Assembly (NCBI RefSeq): GCF_051903925.1
Contig: NZ_CP173678.1
Location: 3,658,001-3,722,000, forward strand
Direction: 5' to 3'
Length of the DNA stretch: 64,000 nt
DNA from: G051903925 sp051903925
Lineage (GTDB): Bacteria > Pseudomonadota > Alphaproteobacteria > Zavarziniales > Zavarziniaceae
The notes beneath the pieces were generated by a model, which worked only from the letters and a program-made list of their open reading frames with translations, ran no database searches and was not told where the DNA came from. Below are positions 25,111-33,869 of the stretch, in pieces (the stretch's first letter is position 1; the number at the start of each line of letters is the position of its first letter). The translations under genes were made by a program, and so were the position numbers.

Positions 25111-25896
25111 GTGACGCAGCATACGATCCGCTTTCCCTATTTTTTCGTGACCGTGCCGGCGCCGTGTCCGTACCTGCCCGGCCGGATGGAGCGCAAGGTC
25201 TTCACGCGCCTGACCGGGGACGACCCCCGGCAGTTGAACGACGCCCTGACCCATGCCGGCTTCCGCCGCAGCCAGGGCATCGCCTACAAGCCCGCCTGCG
25301 AGGGCTGCCACGCCTGTGTCTCGGTCCGCATTCCGGTGGAGCGGTTCCAGCCCTCGCGCTGGATGCGCCGCGTCATGCGGCGGAACGATGACCTGCAGAT
25401 GCAGTCGGCGCCGCCCGTCGCGACGGTCGAGCAGTTCGACCTGCTGCGGCGCTACCTGGGCCACCGTCACCCCGGCGGCGGCATGACGGAGATGGACGAC
25501 GGCGACTATGCCGCCATGGTCGAGGACAGCCCCGTGGACACGCATGTCGCCGAGTATCGCGACACTCACGGCACCCTGGTCGCATCCTGCCTGACGGACG
25601 TGCTGGGCGACGGGCTGTCGCTGGTCTACAGCTTCTTCGACGCCGACCAGCGCGACCGCAGCCTGGGCAGCCATGTCGTGCTCAGCCAGATCGCACTGGC
25701 CCGTGCGCGGGGCCTGCCGTTCATCTATCTGGGCTACTGGATCGAAGGCTGTCGCAAGATGGTCTACAAGAGCCGGTTCCAGCCGCTGGAGGGGCTGACC
25801 CCCGACGGATGGCGGCCGATTCGGCCCCCTCCCTTCCCGGCCGATGAGGCGGCCGAGCCCGCGGCCCCCACGACGGCCGACCCGTGCGAGGCCTGA
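25111..25896 (+). CDS. bpt: Aspartate/glutamate leucyltransferase (bacterial N-end rule)
   Basis: The 261-aa enzyme moves leucine from Leu-tRNA to proteins with N-terminal Asp or Glu, marking them for ClpS/ClpAP degradation. The family N-terminus is clear: FPYFFVTVPAPCPYLPGRMERKVF, then the Cys cluster CEGCHACVSVRIPVERF. The acyltransferase core includes SLVYSFFDADQRDRSLGSHVVL and FIYLGYWIEGCRKMVYKSRFQPLEGL. It starts with GTG. It is divergent from the amine oxidoreductase operon. Confidence 0.95.
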   Translation: MTQHTIRFPYFFVTVPAPCPYLPGRMERKVFTRLTGDDPRQLNDALTHAGFRRSQGIAYKPACEGCHACVSVRIPVERFQPSRWMRRVMRRNDDLQMQSAPPVATVEQFDLLRRYLGHRHPGGGMTEMDDGDYAAMVEDSPVDTHVAEYRDTHGTLVASCLTDVLGDGLSLVYSFFDADQRDRSLGSHVVLSQIALARARGLPFIYLGYWIEGCRKMVYKSRFQPLEGLTPDGWRPIRPPPFPADEAAEPAAPTTADPCEA

Positions 25897-25967
25897 GGCG
25901 ACCGACCTGAGGCGACTTACCAGAAGTGACCCGACTGCCCCAGGGTCAGCCGACCCAAAGGAGATCG

Positions 25968-26531
25968 ATGTTGAAACGCGTAGTTGCCTTGATGGGCCTG
26001 GTCCTGCTGACCGGGTGCGAGACCCTGAACGACATGGGGGCCGACCTGGGCCTGTCCGGCGGCTCCGCCGGCAGCCAGGCAGCGGCAGCGCCGCCTGCGG
26101 CGGAAGCGCCGCCGCCGGCACCCGATCCGGGGCCGGTGGCTGCGGCCACCCCGTCCACTCCGGCCGTGCCGAGCACGCCGGGCCTGACCGCGCGCATCAC
26201 GGCGCCGCTTGAACTGGCGGCAGGCAGCACCAGCGTCGCGCTGGAGGCGACGATCACCAACGACACCGGCAGCGCCACCACGGTCACGGCCGCGACACCG
26301 TGCGACGTCCATCGCTGGCGCATCCTGGACAGCGCGGGCCAGGAAATCGCGCGGCAGCCCGAGCAGATGTGCGCCCAGGTCGTCGAGAGCCTGCCGCTGG
26401 AAGCCGGCGAGACGCGGGGCGAGCCGTTCACCATCGACGTGCCGGCCGGCGCCCTGGCGGCCGGCCAGACCTATCGCATCGACTACCGCTTCTGGGGCGT
26501 TCCCGCCGAGGCCGCGATCGGCGTGCGCTAG
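25968..26531 (+). CDS. Lipoprotein with BsuPI-like domain
   Basis: The 187-aa protein begins with a lipoprotein signal peptide and lipobox LLTGC (lipidated Cys at residue 17), with AAAGGAG upstream of the ATG. A low-complexity Ala/Pro linker (about 35-70) precedes a beta-sandwich domain (about 75-185) with VALEATITNDTGSATTVT, WRILDSAGQEIARQPEQMCAQ and FTIDVPAGALAAGQTYRIDY. This resembles the BsuPI protease-inhibitor fold (Ig-like). It is probably anchored in the outer membrane; the role is unknown. Confidence 0.75.
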   Translation: MLKRVVALMGLVLLTGCETLNDMGADLGLSGGSAGSQAAAAPPAAEAPPPAPDPGPVAAATPSTPAVPSTPGLTARITAPLELAAGSTSVALEATITNDTGSATTVTAATPCDVHRWRILDSAGQEIARQPEQMCAQVVESLPLEAGETRGEPFTIDVPAGALAAGQTYRIDYRFWGVPAEAAIGVR

Positions 26532-26564
26532 GCGTGGTCGCGCGGGGCTCAGGCGCCGCGCCGA

Positions 26565-27110
26565 TCACCCCTGCTTGCGGAAGACGATGCTGATCTGCCC
26601 CAGCGGGATGCCGAACTTGCTGATGCGGACCTGGTTGATCACCGTCTCCGCATCCTGGCGCAGCATCACCTGATCCAGATCAAGGCTCGACAGGAACAGG
26701 CCGGTGTCGAGCGGCAGGGCGAAGCGCCAGGCCAGGGCATTGCCCACGGCCCGGCCAGCGCCGCCCGCCGGGACATCCGCCGCCGTCCCCTGGTAGAGGC
26801 CGTCCGGCGTGAAGCGGATGGTCCAGATGCGCTGGTCGCGCGCGCCGCTGCGATAGGTGAAACGCTCGTCCATCACCAGCAGGCCGTTCTCGATCCGCCC
26901 GGCCACGTCCTGGCGGAACTCCTCCCGCACGATGCCGAACGGGTCGGTGACCACGCCGAAGCCGACAACCGTGCCGACGAAGTATTCCTCGGGGCGGAGC
27001 GCCGGTTCCAGCCGCGCCTGCTGGTCCAGGGGCGGCGTCAGCAGGTTGGCCGCCAGGACCCAGAGGATCGGCAGGGCCAGCAGGCACAGGATCCGCCCCA
27101 GGAAACGCAT
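26565..27110 (-). CDS. DUF3833-like membrane-anchored protein
   Basis: The 181-aa protein has an N-terminal hydrophobic anchor (residues 3-25) and a beta-rich domain with EEYFVGTVVGFGVVTDPFGIV, ENGLLVMDERFTYRSG and RIWTIRFTPDGLYQGTAADV. This is the pattern of DUF3833 proteins, which are small envelope proteins of unknown function. The classic lipobox cysteine is not at the expected place, so it is more likely a signal-anchor protein. It lies 13 bases after parC on the same strand and may be co-transcribed with recO-parC. Confidence 0.75.
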   Translation of the reverse strand: MRFLGRILCLLALPILWVLAANLLTPPLDQQARLEPALRPEEYFVGTVVGFGVVTDPFGIVREEFRQDVAGRIENGLLVMDERFTYRSGARDQRIWTIRFTPDGLYQGTAADVPAGGAGRAVGNALAWRFALPLDTGLFLSSLDLDQVMLRQDAETVINQVRISKFGIPLGQISIVFRKQG

Positions 27111-27123
27111 CAGCCGCCCTCCT

Positions 27124-29346
27124 TCACTGGAACCGGTTCGATTTGGGGAAGCCCGTCGGCGCCATGGCGCCGGCGCTGCCCCGCTTGCCCTGCCAGCGGC
27201 GCAGGTCGGTCTCGCTGCGGACGCGCTCGCCCGACTGCCAGCGCAGGCCCTCGGCCAGGTTCAGTACCTTGGCCGAGGACAGGCCGCCGTCCTTGTAGGA
27301 CTGCAGACGCACGCCCTGCCCGCGGGTCATCACCGGTACCTCCTCCAGCGGAAAGACCAGCATCTTGCGGTTCTCGCCGATGACGGCGACCGTATCGCCG
27401 ACCGCCGGGATGCAGACCAGGGCCTCGGCATCGCCGACCAGGTTCAGCACCTGCTTGCCTGCCCGGGTCTGCGCCACCACGTCCGATTCCTCGACCACGA
27501 AGCCCTTGCCGTCGGTCGCCGCGACCAGCAGCTTGCGCCCGGGCTGGTGGACCATCAACGCCACGATCTCCGCCTCGTTCGCCAGGTCGACCATGAGGCG
27601 GATCGGCTCGCCCATGCCGCGCCCACCCGGCAGGCGATCGCAGGGCAGCGTAAAGAAGCGCCCCTGCGTCGACAGCAGGACCAGCTTGTCCGTCGTCTGC
27701 GCGTGCAGGGCAAAGCGGGGGCCGTCACCTTCCTTGAACTTCAGGTCGGGACCGGGCGTCACATGCCCCTTCAGCGCCCGCACCCAGCCCTTGGCCGAGC
27801 AGATCACCGTGATCGGCTCGCGTTCGACCAGCGCCTCCAGCACCTCGGCCCCCGCGACCGGGGCTTCGCCCAGGCTGGTGCGGCGCTTCCCCAGCCTGGT
27901 CTCGGGACCAAAGGTCTTCGCAATGCCGCCGATCGCCTTGGCGACTGCGCGGGCCTGGCGCCGGGGATCGCCCAGCAAGCGGTCGATCTCTTCCTTCTCC
28001 CCCAGCAGCGCCGTCTGCTCGCGACGCAGCTCCATCTCCTCCAGCTTGCGCAGGTTGCGCAGCCGCATGTTCAGGATCGCCTCGGCCTGGGTGTCGGTCA
28101 GGTCGAAGCGCGCGATCAGGGCGGGCTTGGGCTCCTCCTCCTCGCGGATGATGCGGATCACTTCGTCCAGGTTGAGATAGACGATGATGAAGCCGGCCAG
28201 CAGTTCCAGCCGCCGCTCGATGTCGCCGCGGCGCTTCTGTGTGCGCCGGACCAGGACTTCCACCTGATGATCGAGGAAGGCCTGCAGCGCATCCTTCAGC
28301 GACATGACGCGCGGCGTGTGCCCCCCGTCCAGGACATTGAGGTTCAGCGGGAACCGCACCTCAAGGTCGGTGAGCTTGAACAACCCTTCCATCAGCACGC
28401 CGGAGGGCACGGTGCGGGCGCGCGGTTCCAGCACGATGCGCACCGTGTCCGTCGACTCGTCGCGCACGTCCTCCAGCAGGGGTGCCTTCTTCTGCTCGAT
28501 GAGTTCGGCCAAGCGCTCGATCAGCTTGGACTTCTGCACCTGGTACGGGATCTCGGTCACGATGATCCGGTACTGGCCACGGCCCGTTTCCTCCGTGGTC
28601 CAGCGCGCGCGCAGGCGGAAGCCGCCGCGCCCCGTCTCGTAGGCCTCCTCGATCGCGGCCGGACTTTCGACCAGGATACCGCCGGTGGGAAAGTCGGGCC
28701 CCTGGACGAAGCGCATCAGGTCGGCGGTGGTGGCGGCCGGATGATCGATCAGGTGGAGCGCCGCCTGGCACAGTTCATAGGCATTGTGCGGCGGGATCGA
28801 GGTCGCCATGCCGACCGCGATCCCGGACGAGCCATTGGCCAGCAGGTTGGGAAAGCCCGCCGGCAGGACGACCGGCTCCTTCTCCTCCCCGTCATAGGTC
28901 GCGCGGAAGTCGACCGCTTCCTCGTCCAGACCATCCAGCAGCAGGGCGGCGACCGCCGTCAGGCGCGCTTCCGTGTAGCGCTGGGCGGCCGGGTTGTCGC
29001 CGTCGATATTGCCGAAGTTGCCCTGTCCGTCGATCAGCGGATAGCGGACCGCAAAGTCCTGGGCCAGGCGGACCAGCGCGTCATAGACGGCATTCTCGCC
29101 ATGCGGATGAAACTTGCCGATCGTGTCGCCCACCACGCGGGCCGACTTCTTGAAGCCTGAGCCGGGGTCCAGGCGCAACTGCCGCATGGCGTAGAGCAGC
29201 CGCCGATGCACCGGCTTCAGGCCGTCGCGCACGTCGGGCAGCGAACGGGACATGATGGTGCTGAGCGCATAGGTCAGGTAGCGGTCGCCCAGCGCATTGG
29301 TGAGGAGGACGTCGCGGATGTCGCCGCCGTCGGGCACGGAACTCAT
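27124..29346 (-). CDS. parC: DNA topoisomerase IV subunit A
   Basis: The 740-aa subunit decatenates daughter chromosomes with ParE. The N-terminal breakage-reunion domain contains YALSTIMSRSLPDVRDGLKPVHRR, the FHPHGENAVYDALVRLAQDF region and the catalytic tyrosine Y124 in AQRYTEARLT. The C-terminal third forms the beta-pinwheel DNA-binding repeats (for example ICSAKGWVRALKGH). The short C-terminal domain and the lack of a GyrA box favour ParC over GyrA. Its ATG overlaps the recO stop by four bases, so the two are translationally coupled. Confidence 0.95.
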   Translation of the reverse strand: MSSVPDGGDIRDVLLTNALGDRYLTYALSTIMSRSLPDVRDGLKPVHRRLLYAMRQLRLDPGSGFKKSARVVGDTIGKFHPHGENAVYDALVRLAQDFAVRYPLIDGQGNFGNIDGDNPAAQRYTEARLTAVAALLLDGLDEEAVDFRATYDGEEKEPVVLPAGFPNLLANGSSGIAVGMATSIPPHNAYELCQAALHLIDHPAATTADLMRFVQGPDFPTGGILVESPAAIEEAYETGRGGFRLRARWTTEETGRGQYRIIVTEIPYQVQKSKLIERLAELIEQKKAPLLEDVRDESTDTVRIVLEPRARTVPSGVLMEGLFKLTDLEVRFPLNLNVLDGGHTPRVMSLKDALQAFLDHQVEVLVRRTQKRRGDIERRLELLAGFIIVYLNLDEVIRIIREEEEPKPALIARFDLTDTQAEAILNMRLRNLRKLEEMELRREQTALLGEKEEIDRLLGDPRRQARAVAKAIGGIAKTFGPETRLGKRRTSLGEAPVAGAEVLEALVEREPITVICSAKGWVRALKGHVTPGPDLKFKEGDGPRFALHAQTTDKLVLLSTQGRFFTLPCDRLPGGRGMGEPIRLMVDLANEAEIVALMVHQPGRKLLVAATDGKGFVVEESDVVAQTRAGKQVLNLVGDAEALVCIPAVGDTVAVIGENRKMLVFPLEEVPVMTRGQGVRLQSYKDGGLSSAKVLNLAEGLRWQSGERVRSETDLRRWQGKRGSAGAMAPTGFPKSNRFQ

Positions 29347-30110
29347 GCGCGATCAGATAGCAGATTCCCGGATGCGTGGCCCCTGCCTGCCTCGCGCGCC
29401 AGACGCGCCGCCAGGCGCACGCGCACGGCCGGCACGCTGCGCTGCTGCGGCGCCAGGACGTGCCGCTCCAGGAAATGGCCGGTCAGGACCATCCCGTCGA
29501 CCACGTCGCCGCCGTCGACCTGGGCCAGGCCCGGACGCACCAGGAAATCAGGCAGCGGCAGCAGGCGCTCGGCATAGGGCTCTGCGGCGGCGGCACTGAC
29601 GGCCCTGCCCGTCCGCGGCGAGACATGGGTGAGGTGGTCGTTGCGCCCGGTGACCGCACACGTGCCCAGGTCCAACCCGAAGCCAAGGACGCTGAGCAGT
29701 TCAAGTTCGAACCGGACCAGCAGGGCCTGCCAGGGACCATCGTCGGCAATCGCCTGCAGCAGGACCAGGAAGCCATCATAGAGCGCCGGATGGGCCTCCC
29801 GCTCGGGCAGGCAGGCGGCCGCCATGGCCAGGGCGGTGGTCATGCCTTCAAGGGCGCGCGGCTCGTCCAGCACGGCCGCCGCCCGGGATCGCAGCGCCTC
29901 CACCTGGAACGCGCCCAGCTGCTCGGCCAGGCGGGCACGCCAGCGGAATGCCGCCTCCGTCCCCGGCTCCAGCGCACCGGCGCGACGGCTGGCGCCGCCG
30001 CGTACCAGGGCCCGCCACAATCCATGCTCGCGCGTGAACGCCTCGACCAGCAGCGCCGCCTCGCCATGGCGGCGGGTCGAGAGGACGATGCCCTGGTCGC
30101 TCCATTCCAT
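29343..30110 (-). CDS. recO: DNA repair protein RecO
   Basis: The 255-aa protein loads RecA through RecF-O-R during gap repair. The start at MEWSDQGIVLSTRRHGE matches the OB-fold N-terminus of RecO; upstream in-frame codons would add an unrelated tail. The C-terminal part includes ELELLSVLGFGLDL, CAVTGRNDHLTHVSPRTGRAVS and AARLAREAGRG. Gene order recO-parC is common in alphaproteobacteria. Confidence 0.94.
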   Translation of the reverse strand: MEWSDQGIVLSTRRHGEAALLVEAFTREHGLWRALVRGGASRRAGALEPGTEAAFRWRARLAEQLGAFQVEALRSRAAAVLDEPRALEGMTTALAMAAACLPEREAHPALYDGFLVLLQAIADDGPWQALLVRFELELLSVLGFGLDLGTCAVTGRNDHLTHVSPRTGRAVSAAAAEPYAERLLPLPDFLVRPGLAQVDGGDVVDGMVLTGHFLERHVLAPQQRSVPAVRVRLAARLAREAGRGHASGNLLSDRA

Positions 30111-30196
30111 CGGTGCAGCCTTGCCCGCCGGGCGCCGCACGGCAAGCCCGCCGCCCGCCAATGTGCGACGCAGCATCGCAGGGCCACGCGGGTGAT

Positions 30197-30226
30197 TTGA
30201 CGTGTGCGTCGCAACATTCCTAGCAT
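30197..30226 (+). promoter_or_regulatory. Predicted promoter of the IclR-family gene
   Basis: TTGACG (30197-30202), an 18-bp spacer and TAGCAT (30221-30226) form a reasonable sigma70 promoter. The predicted transcription start, near 30233, abuts the palindrome at 30237-30251. Confidence 0.4.
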
Positions 30227-30236
30227 TCAACATGAA

Positions 30237-30251
30237 CGGAACGTAGTTCCG
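30237..30251. promoter_or_regulatory. Putative IclR-type operator
   Basis: CGGAAC-GTA-GTTCCG is a perfect 6-bp inverted repeat with a 3-bp centre. IclR-family operators commonly show GGAA...TTCC symmetry. It lies between the predicted promoter and the ATG of the IclR-family gene at 30266, which suits autorepression. Confidence 0.55.
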
Positions 30252-30265
30252 ATAACTGGAATGCC

Positions 30266-31078
30266 ATGCCCGACGCGCTGCCGACCGACATCCCGCTGGA
30301 GCGCTATCTGAGGGTGATGGAGACGCTGGCCCCCCATCCGGACGGCCTGTCCCTGTCGGAACTGGTCGGCATCATGGGCCTGCCCAAGACGACGGTGCAT
30401 CGCCTGCTGGGCACGCTGGCGCGGACCCGTGCCATCCGGCCCAGCCCCCGCCGCCCGGGTGCCCATGTCCTGGCGCCGCGCATGCTGGGCCTGCTCTATG
30501 CCGCGGCGCCCGACGACTGGCTGGAGGCGCTGGCCCGCCCGATCCTGACGGAACTGGCCGACCAGACGGGGCTCAGCTGCTTCCTGGCGCGGCTGTCGGA
30601 GCGCACGGTGCGCTCGGTCGCGTCGATCGCGCCGGAAACAGCCACGATCCATGCCTTCGTGAAGCCGGGCCAGGCGTTCTGGCCGCATGCCGCGGCGACG
30701 GGCAAGGCAATCCTGGCATTCCAGCCGGGAGAGGCGCGGGCCCGCATCCTGCCGCGCCCCCTGCCCCGCCTGACCGACCGCACCAACACCGATCCCGCCA
30801 TCCTGGCCGCGGAACTGGAGGCGGTGCGGGCGCAGGGCGTTGCCTTCTGCCGGGGGGAGGATGTGCCAGGCCTGGGCGGCATTGCGTGCCCGATCCACGT
30901 CCCCGGTCACGGTGTCGCCCATGCGGTCGCCCTGGGCAGCACGGTCGAAGTCCTGTTCGACGACGACATCGAGCAGCGAATCGCGCGCCTCCGCCTGGGC
31001 GCGCGGCGCCTGGGCAATGCCATCTCCGCGCGCCTTTCGGTGCGCGGCGACGCCCGGCCGATGCCGCTTGAGGCCTGA
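30266..31078 (+). CDS. IclR-family transcriptional regulator
   Basis: The 270-aa protein has an N-terminal winged helix (about residues 10-72) with LSLSELVGIMGLPKTTVHRLLGTLARTRAI and a C-terminal effector domain of GAF fold with WPHAAATGKAILAF and CPIHVPGHGVAHAVALG. The effector is probably a small organic acid, but no catabolic genes adjoin it, so the regulon is unknown. A perfect palindrome lies 15 bases before its start codon, suggesting it controls itself. Confidence 0.9.
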   Translation: MPDALPTDIPLERYLRVMETLAPHPDGLSLSELVGIMGLPKTTVHRLLGTLARTRAIRPSPRRPGAHVLAPRMLGLLYAAAPDDWLEALARPILTELADQTGLSCFLARLSERTVRSVASIAPETATIHAFVKPGQAFWPHAAATGKAILAFQPGEARARILPRPLPRLTDRTNTDPAILAAELEAVRAQGVAFCRGEDVPGLGGIACPIHVPGHGVAHAVALGSTVEVLFDDDIEQRIARLRLGARRLGNAISARLSVRGDARPMPLEA

Positions 31079-31138
31079 AGGCGGGCTTCGGATCCGCCGC
31101 ATGCCCCCACGATTGCCCACGCGGTAGCCGTCATCACG

Positions 31139-31166
31139 TTTGGCCCGGCGCGCCGCGTGCTATAGT
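31139..31166 (+). promoter_or_regulatory. Predicted promoter of the caspase-like gene
   Basis: TTTGGC (31139-31144), 16 bp and TATAGT (31161-31166) give a good -10 and a fair -35. The ATG at 31195 follows GGGAGGGAG. Confidence 0.45.
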
Positions 31167-31194
31167 GCGTGCATCGTTGCGGGAGGGAGTACGC

Positions 31195-32742
31195 ATGTCG
31201 AGAATCGTCCTGGCGCTCATCCTGTGCCTGTTCTCGACCAGTGCGGCATTGGCGGAACGACGCGTTGCCCTGGTGATCGGCAATTCGGACTATCCGACCT
31301 CCCCCCTGCGCAACCCGGTGAACGACGCGCGCGCCATGACGGCGAAGCTGAAGGGCCTGGGGTTCAGCGTCATCTCGCGGGAGAATGCGACCTTCCGCGA
31401 CATGCAGCGGGCAATCCGCGAATTCAGCTCGCAGCTTTCCGCGGGCGGCGAGGTCGGGCTTGTCTACTATGCCGGCCACGGCATCCAGAGCATGGGCCGC
31501 AACTACCTTGTGCCGGTCGACGCCCAGATCGCCAACGAGGGCGACATCTCGGTGGAGGCGGTCGACCTCGACATCGTCATGACCCAGCTGTCGCAGGCAC
31601 AGAACCCGATCAACATCGTGATCCTGGATGCCTGCCGCAACAATCCGTTCGAGCGCAGTTTCCGCTCCGGCGGGGGCAACGGCCTCGCCTCCGTCAACGC
31701 GCCGACCGGCACGCTGATCGCCTATGCGACGGCGCCGGGCAAGGTGGCGGCCGATGGCGACGGCAGCAACGGCCTCTATACCGAGCAGCTCCTGACCGCG
31801 CTGTCCGAGCCGGGGCTGAAGGTCGAGGATGTGTTCAAGCGCGTCCGCTCCAACGTCATGCAGAAGAGTTCGCGGGCGCAGATTCCCTGGGAATCCTCGT
31901 CCCTGACGGGCGACTTCTACTTCTCGCCGCCAACGGCGCAGCCGGCCGTTCTCAGCGTGCCGCAACCCCAGGTGCCGGCACCGGGCGGGACCACGGCCGA
32001 AGTCGTGTTCTGGCAGACGATCATGCTGAGCCGGAATGCCGCCGACTATCAGGAATACCTGCGGCGCTATCCCCAGGGCCAGTATGTCGGCCTGGCGCAA
32101 AGCCGGCTGGCGGGCCTCAACGCGGCACCGCAGCAGACCGCCCGGCCGCCGTCCGGCGGCGACGCGGGAGGCGAGGTCGTGTTCTGGCAGACCATCATGC
32201 TGAGCCGGAACCCCGCCGACTATGAGGAATACCTGCGCCGCTTCCCGCAGGGGCAGTATGCCGGCCTGGCGCGCAGCCGCCTGGACGGGCTGCACAGCCG
32301 CAGTGCCGAGGCGCCCGCCCAGCAATCCGCCCAGCAGCAGGCGGCCCTGGCCGCCGATCCCACCAATGCCTATACCCAGGGCACGGCCGAGAAGAGCGGC
32401 GTGATCGGCGGCGTCAGCAGCAGCGCCGGGACCCAGGTCGCGGCCGCCGCCGGGCTCAGCCGCATCCAGGGCATCTATCGCCAGCGCGGCGGCACGTGCG
32501 AGAAGCCGGACTATGTCTGGACCCAGGTCAACGGCACCCGCTTCAACTACCAGTGCATCCCGACCGACCTCGGCTCCTGCGACTTCGAGCGTGCGGACGT
32601 GACGGTCACCCCGGAATCCGGCGGCGCCTACAAGTTCGACTATCCGGGCGGCATCTGGGAGCGCGCGCGCATCAGTGGCGATACGCTGGAATTCTTCGAA
32701 TCCAGCGGCGGCTACCGCTACACGATCGAGCGCTGCGAATAG
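31195..32742 (+). CDS. Secreted caspase-like (peptidase C14) protein with duplicated repeat
   Basis: The 515-aa protein has a signal peptide (residues 1-20, ending AALA) and a caspase-fold domain (about 21-245). The catalytic dyad is visible: His95 in YYAGHGIQ and Cys147 in ILDACRNNPF. A proline-rich linker leads to two near-identical units beginning VVFWQTIMLSRN at residues 270 and 328 (58-residue period), each ending in a DY.EYLRR.PQGQY.GLA segment. A Cys-containing C-terminal domain (about 420-515) opens GIYRQRGGTCEK. It probably acts in the periplasm; substrates and self-processing are unknown. No partner gene adjoins it. Confidence 0.87.
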   Translation: MSRIVLALILCLFSTSAALAERRVALVIGNSDYPTSPLRNPVNDARAMTAKLKGLGFSVISRENATFRDMQRAIREFSSQLSAGGEVGLVYYAGHGIQSMGRNYLVPVDAQIANEGDISVEAVDLDIVMTQLSQAQNPINIVILDACRNNPFERSFRSGGGNGLASVNAPTGTLIAYATAPGKVAADGDGSNGLYTEQLLTALSEPGLKVEDVFKRVRSNVMQKSSRAQIPWESSSLTGDFYFSPPTAQPAVLSVPQPQVPAPGGTTAEVVFWQTIMLSRNAADYQEYLRRYPQGQYVGLAQSRLAGLNAAPQQTARPPSGGDAGGEVVFWQTIMLSRNPADYEEYLRRFPQGQYAGLARSRLDGLHSRSAEAPAQQSAQQQAALAADPTNAYTQGTAEKSGVIGGVSSSAGTQVAAAAGLSRIQGIYRQRGGTCEKPDYVWTQVNGTRFNYQCIPTDLGSCDFERADVTVTPESGGAYKFDYPGGIWERARISGDTLEFFESSGGYRYTIERCE

Positions 32743-32797
32743 GGCGAGGCCGCGCCGGCCGGCGCGACCGCTCCCCGCGTCGCGGCAGCCAACTGTC

Positions 32798-33685
32798 CTA
32801 GAAGCCCCACTCCGCGACCTTGCGCAGGAGGAAGTCGCGGAAGACGGTCACGCGCTTGGTCTCCCGCAATTCCTCGGGGTAGACGAAGTGCGTGTCGAAG
32901 GTGGGGCCACCGATCTCGGGCATCACCTTCACCACCTTGCTGTTGCCACGCATGGCATAGTCGGGCAGTGCCGCCAGGCCCATGCCCTGCTCCACGGCCA
33001 GCGCCAGGGCATAGACATTGTTGATCGTCAGATAGGGATCGCGCCGCCGCTCGGCCGACCCGGCTTCCAGGATCCAGTTGACGTCGCCGATCGCCGTCGG
33101 GGCCGAGTTGCCATAGGCCAGGACCTGATGGTTCTTCAGGTCGGCCAGCGTCTCAGGCGACCCGAAGCGCTTCAGGTACGCGGGTGCCGCATAGATGTGG
33201 TAGGTGACCGGGAACAGCTTGCGCTGGATCAGGTCGGGCTGGACCGGCGCGCGGAAGCGTATCGCGATGTCGGCCTCGCGCATGCCGAGGTCCAGCTCAT
33301 CGTCATCCAGGATCAACTGCAGCCGGATGTCGGGATAGAGCTCGGTGAACTCGCGCAGCCGCGGGGTCAGCCAGATCATCCCGAACGTGACGGTTGTCGT
33401 CACGCGCAGGTCGCCGCGCGGCGTGTCCATGCTGTCGGTCAGCATGGCCTCGGCCATGGCCAGCTTGGCGAACACCTCGTGCGCGGTGCGATAGAGCAGT
33501 TCGCCCTGCTCCGTCAGGATCAGGCCGCGGGCATGTCGATGGAACAGGGGGACATGGAGGCTGTCCTCGAGCGCGCTGATCTGACGGCTGACCGCCGACT
33601 GGCTGAGGCCCAGTTCCTCGCCGGCATGGGTGAAGCTTCCCGCCTCCGCAACAGCGTGAAAGACGCGCAGCTTGTCCCAATCCAT
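32798..33685 (-). CDS. LysR-family transcriptional regulator
   Basis: The 295-aa protein starts at MDWDKLRVFHAVAEAGSFTHAG, the usual opening of this LysR subgroup; a GTG one codon upstream is also possible. The winged helix-turn-helix (LGLSQSAVSRQISALEDSL) spans about residues 17-58, and the periplasmic-binding-type effector domain about 90-295. The C-terminal GFLL-type helix is typical. No divergent target gene is adjacent, so the regulon is unknown. Confidence 0.9.
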   Translation of the reverse strand: MDWDKLRVFHAVAEAGSFTHAGEELGLSQSAVSRQISALEDSLHVPLFHRHARGLILTEQGELLYRTAHEVFAKLAMAEAMLTDSMDTPRGDLRVTTTVTFGMIWLTPRLREFTELYPDIRLQLILDDDELDLGMREADIAIRFRAPVQPDLIQRKLFPVTYHIYAAPAYLKRFGSPETLADLKNHQVLAYGNSAPTAIGDVNWILEAGSAERRRDPYLTINNVYALALAVEQGMGLAALPDYAMRGNSKVVKVMPEIGGPTFDTHFVYPEELRETKRVTVFRDFLLRKVAEWGF

Positions 33686-33869
33686 CACGGCCCATGCCCC
33701 CTTGACCGGTCATGGGCCTGTCCGCGCCGCGGACGCCTGGACCGATTCCTGTGCCGCCGATCATAGCAGAGACGCACGGGAAGCGTCTCATTTCCCACCA
33801 CCGGCATGGGACTTGCGGCATCGCTCCGCACTGCCTGCGCCCCCTCGGCCACAGGCAGCGGCGGCGGCG

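Noticed and set aside
26857..29160. Long plus-strand frame opposite parC
   Set aside because: It is antisense to an intact parC and has low-complexity His/Gln/Arg composition; a GC-bias artefact.
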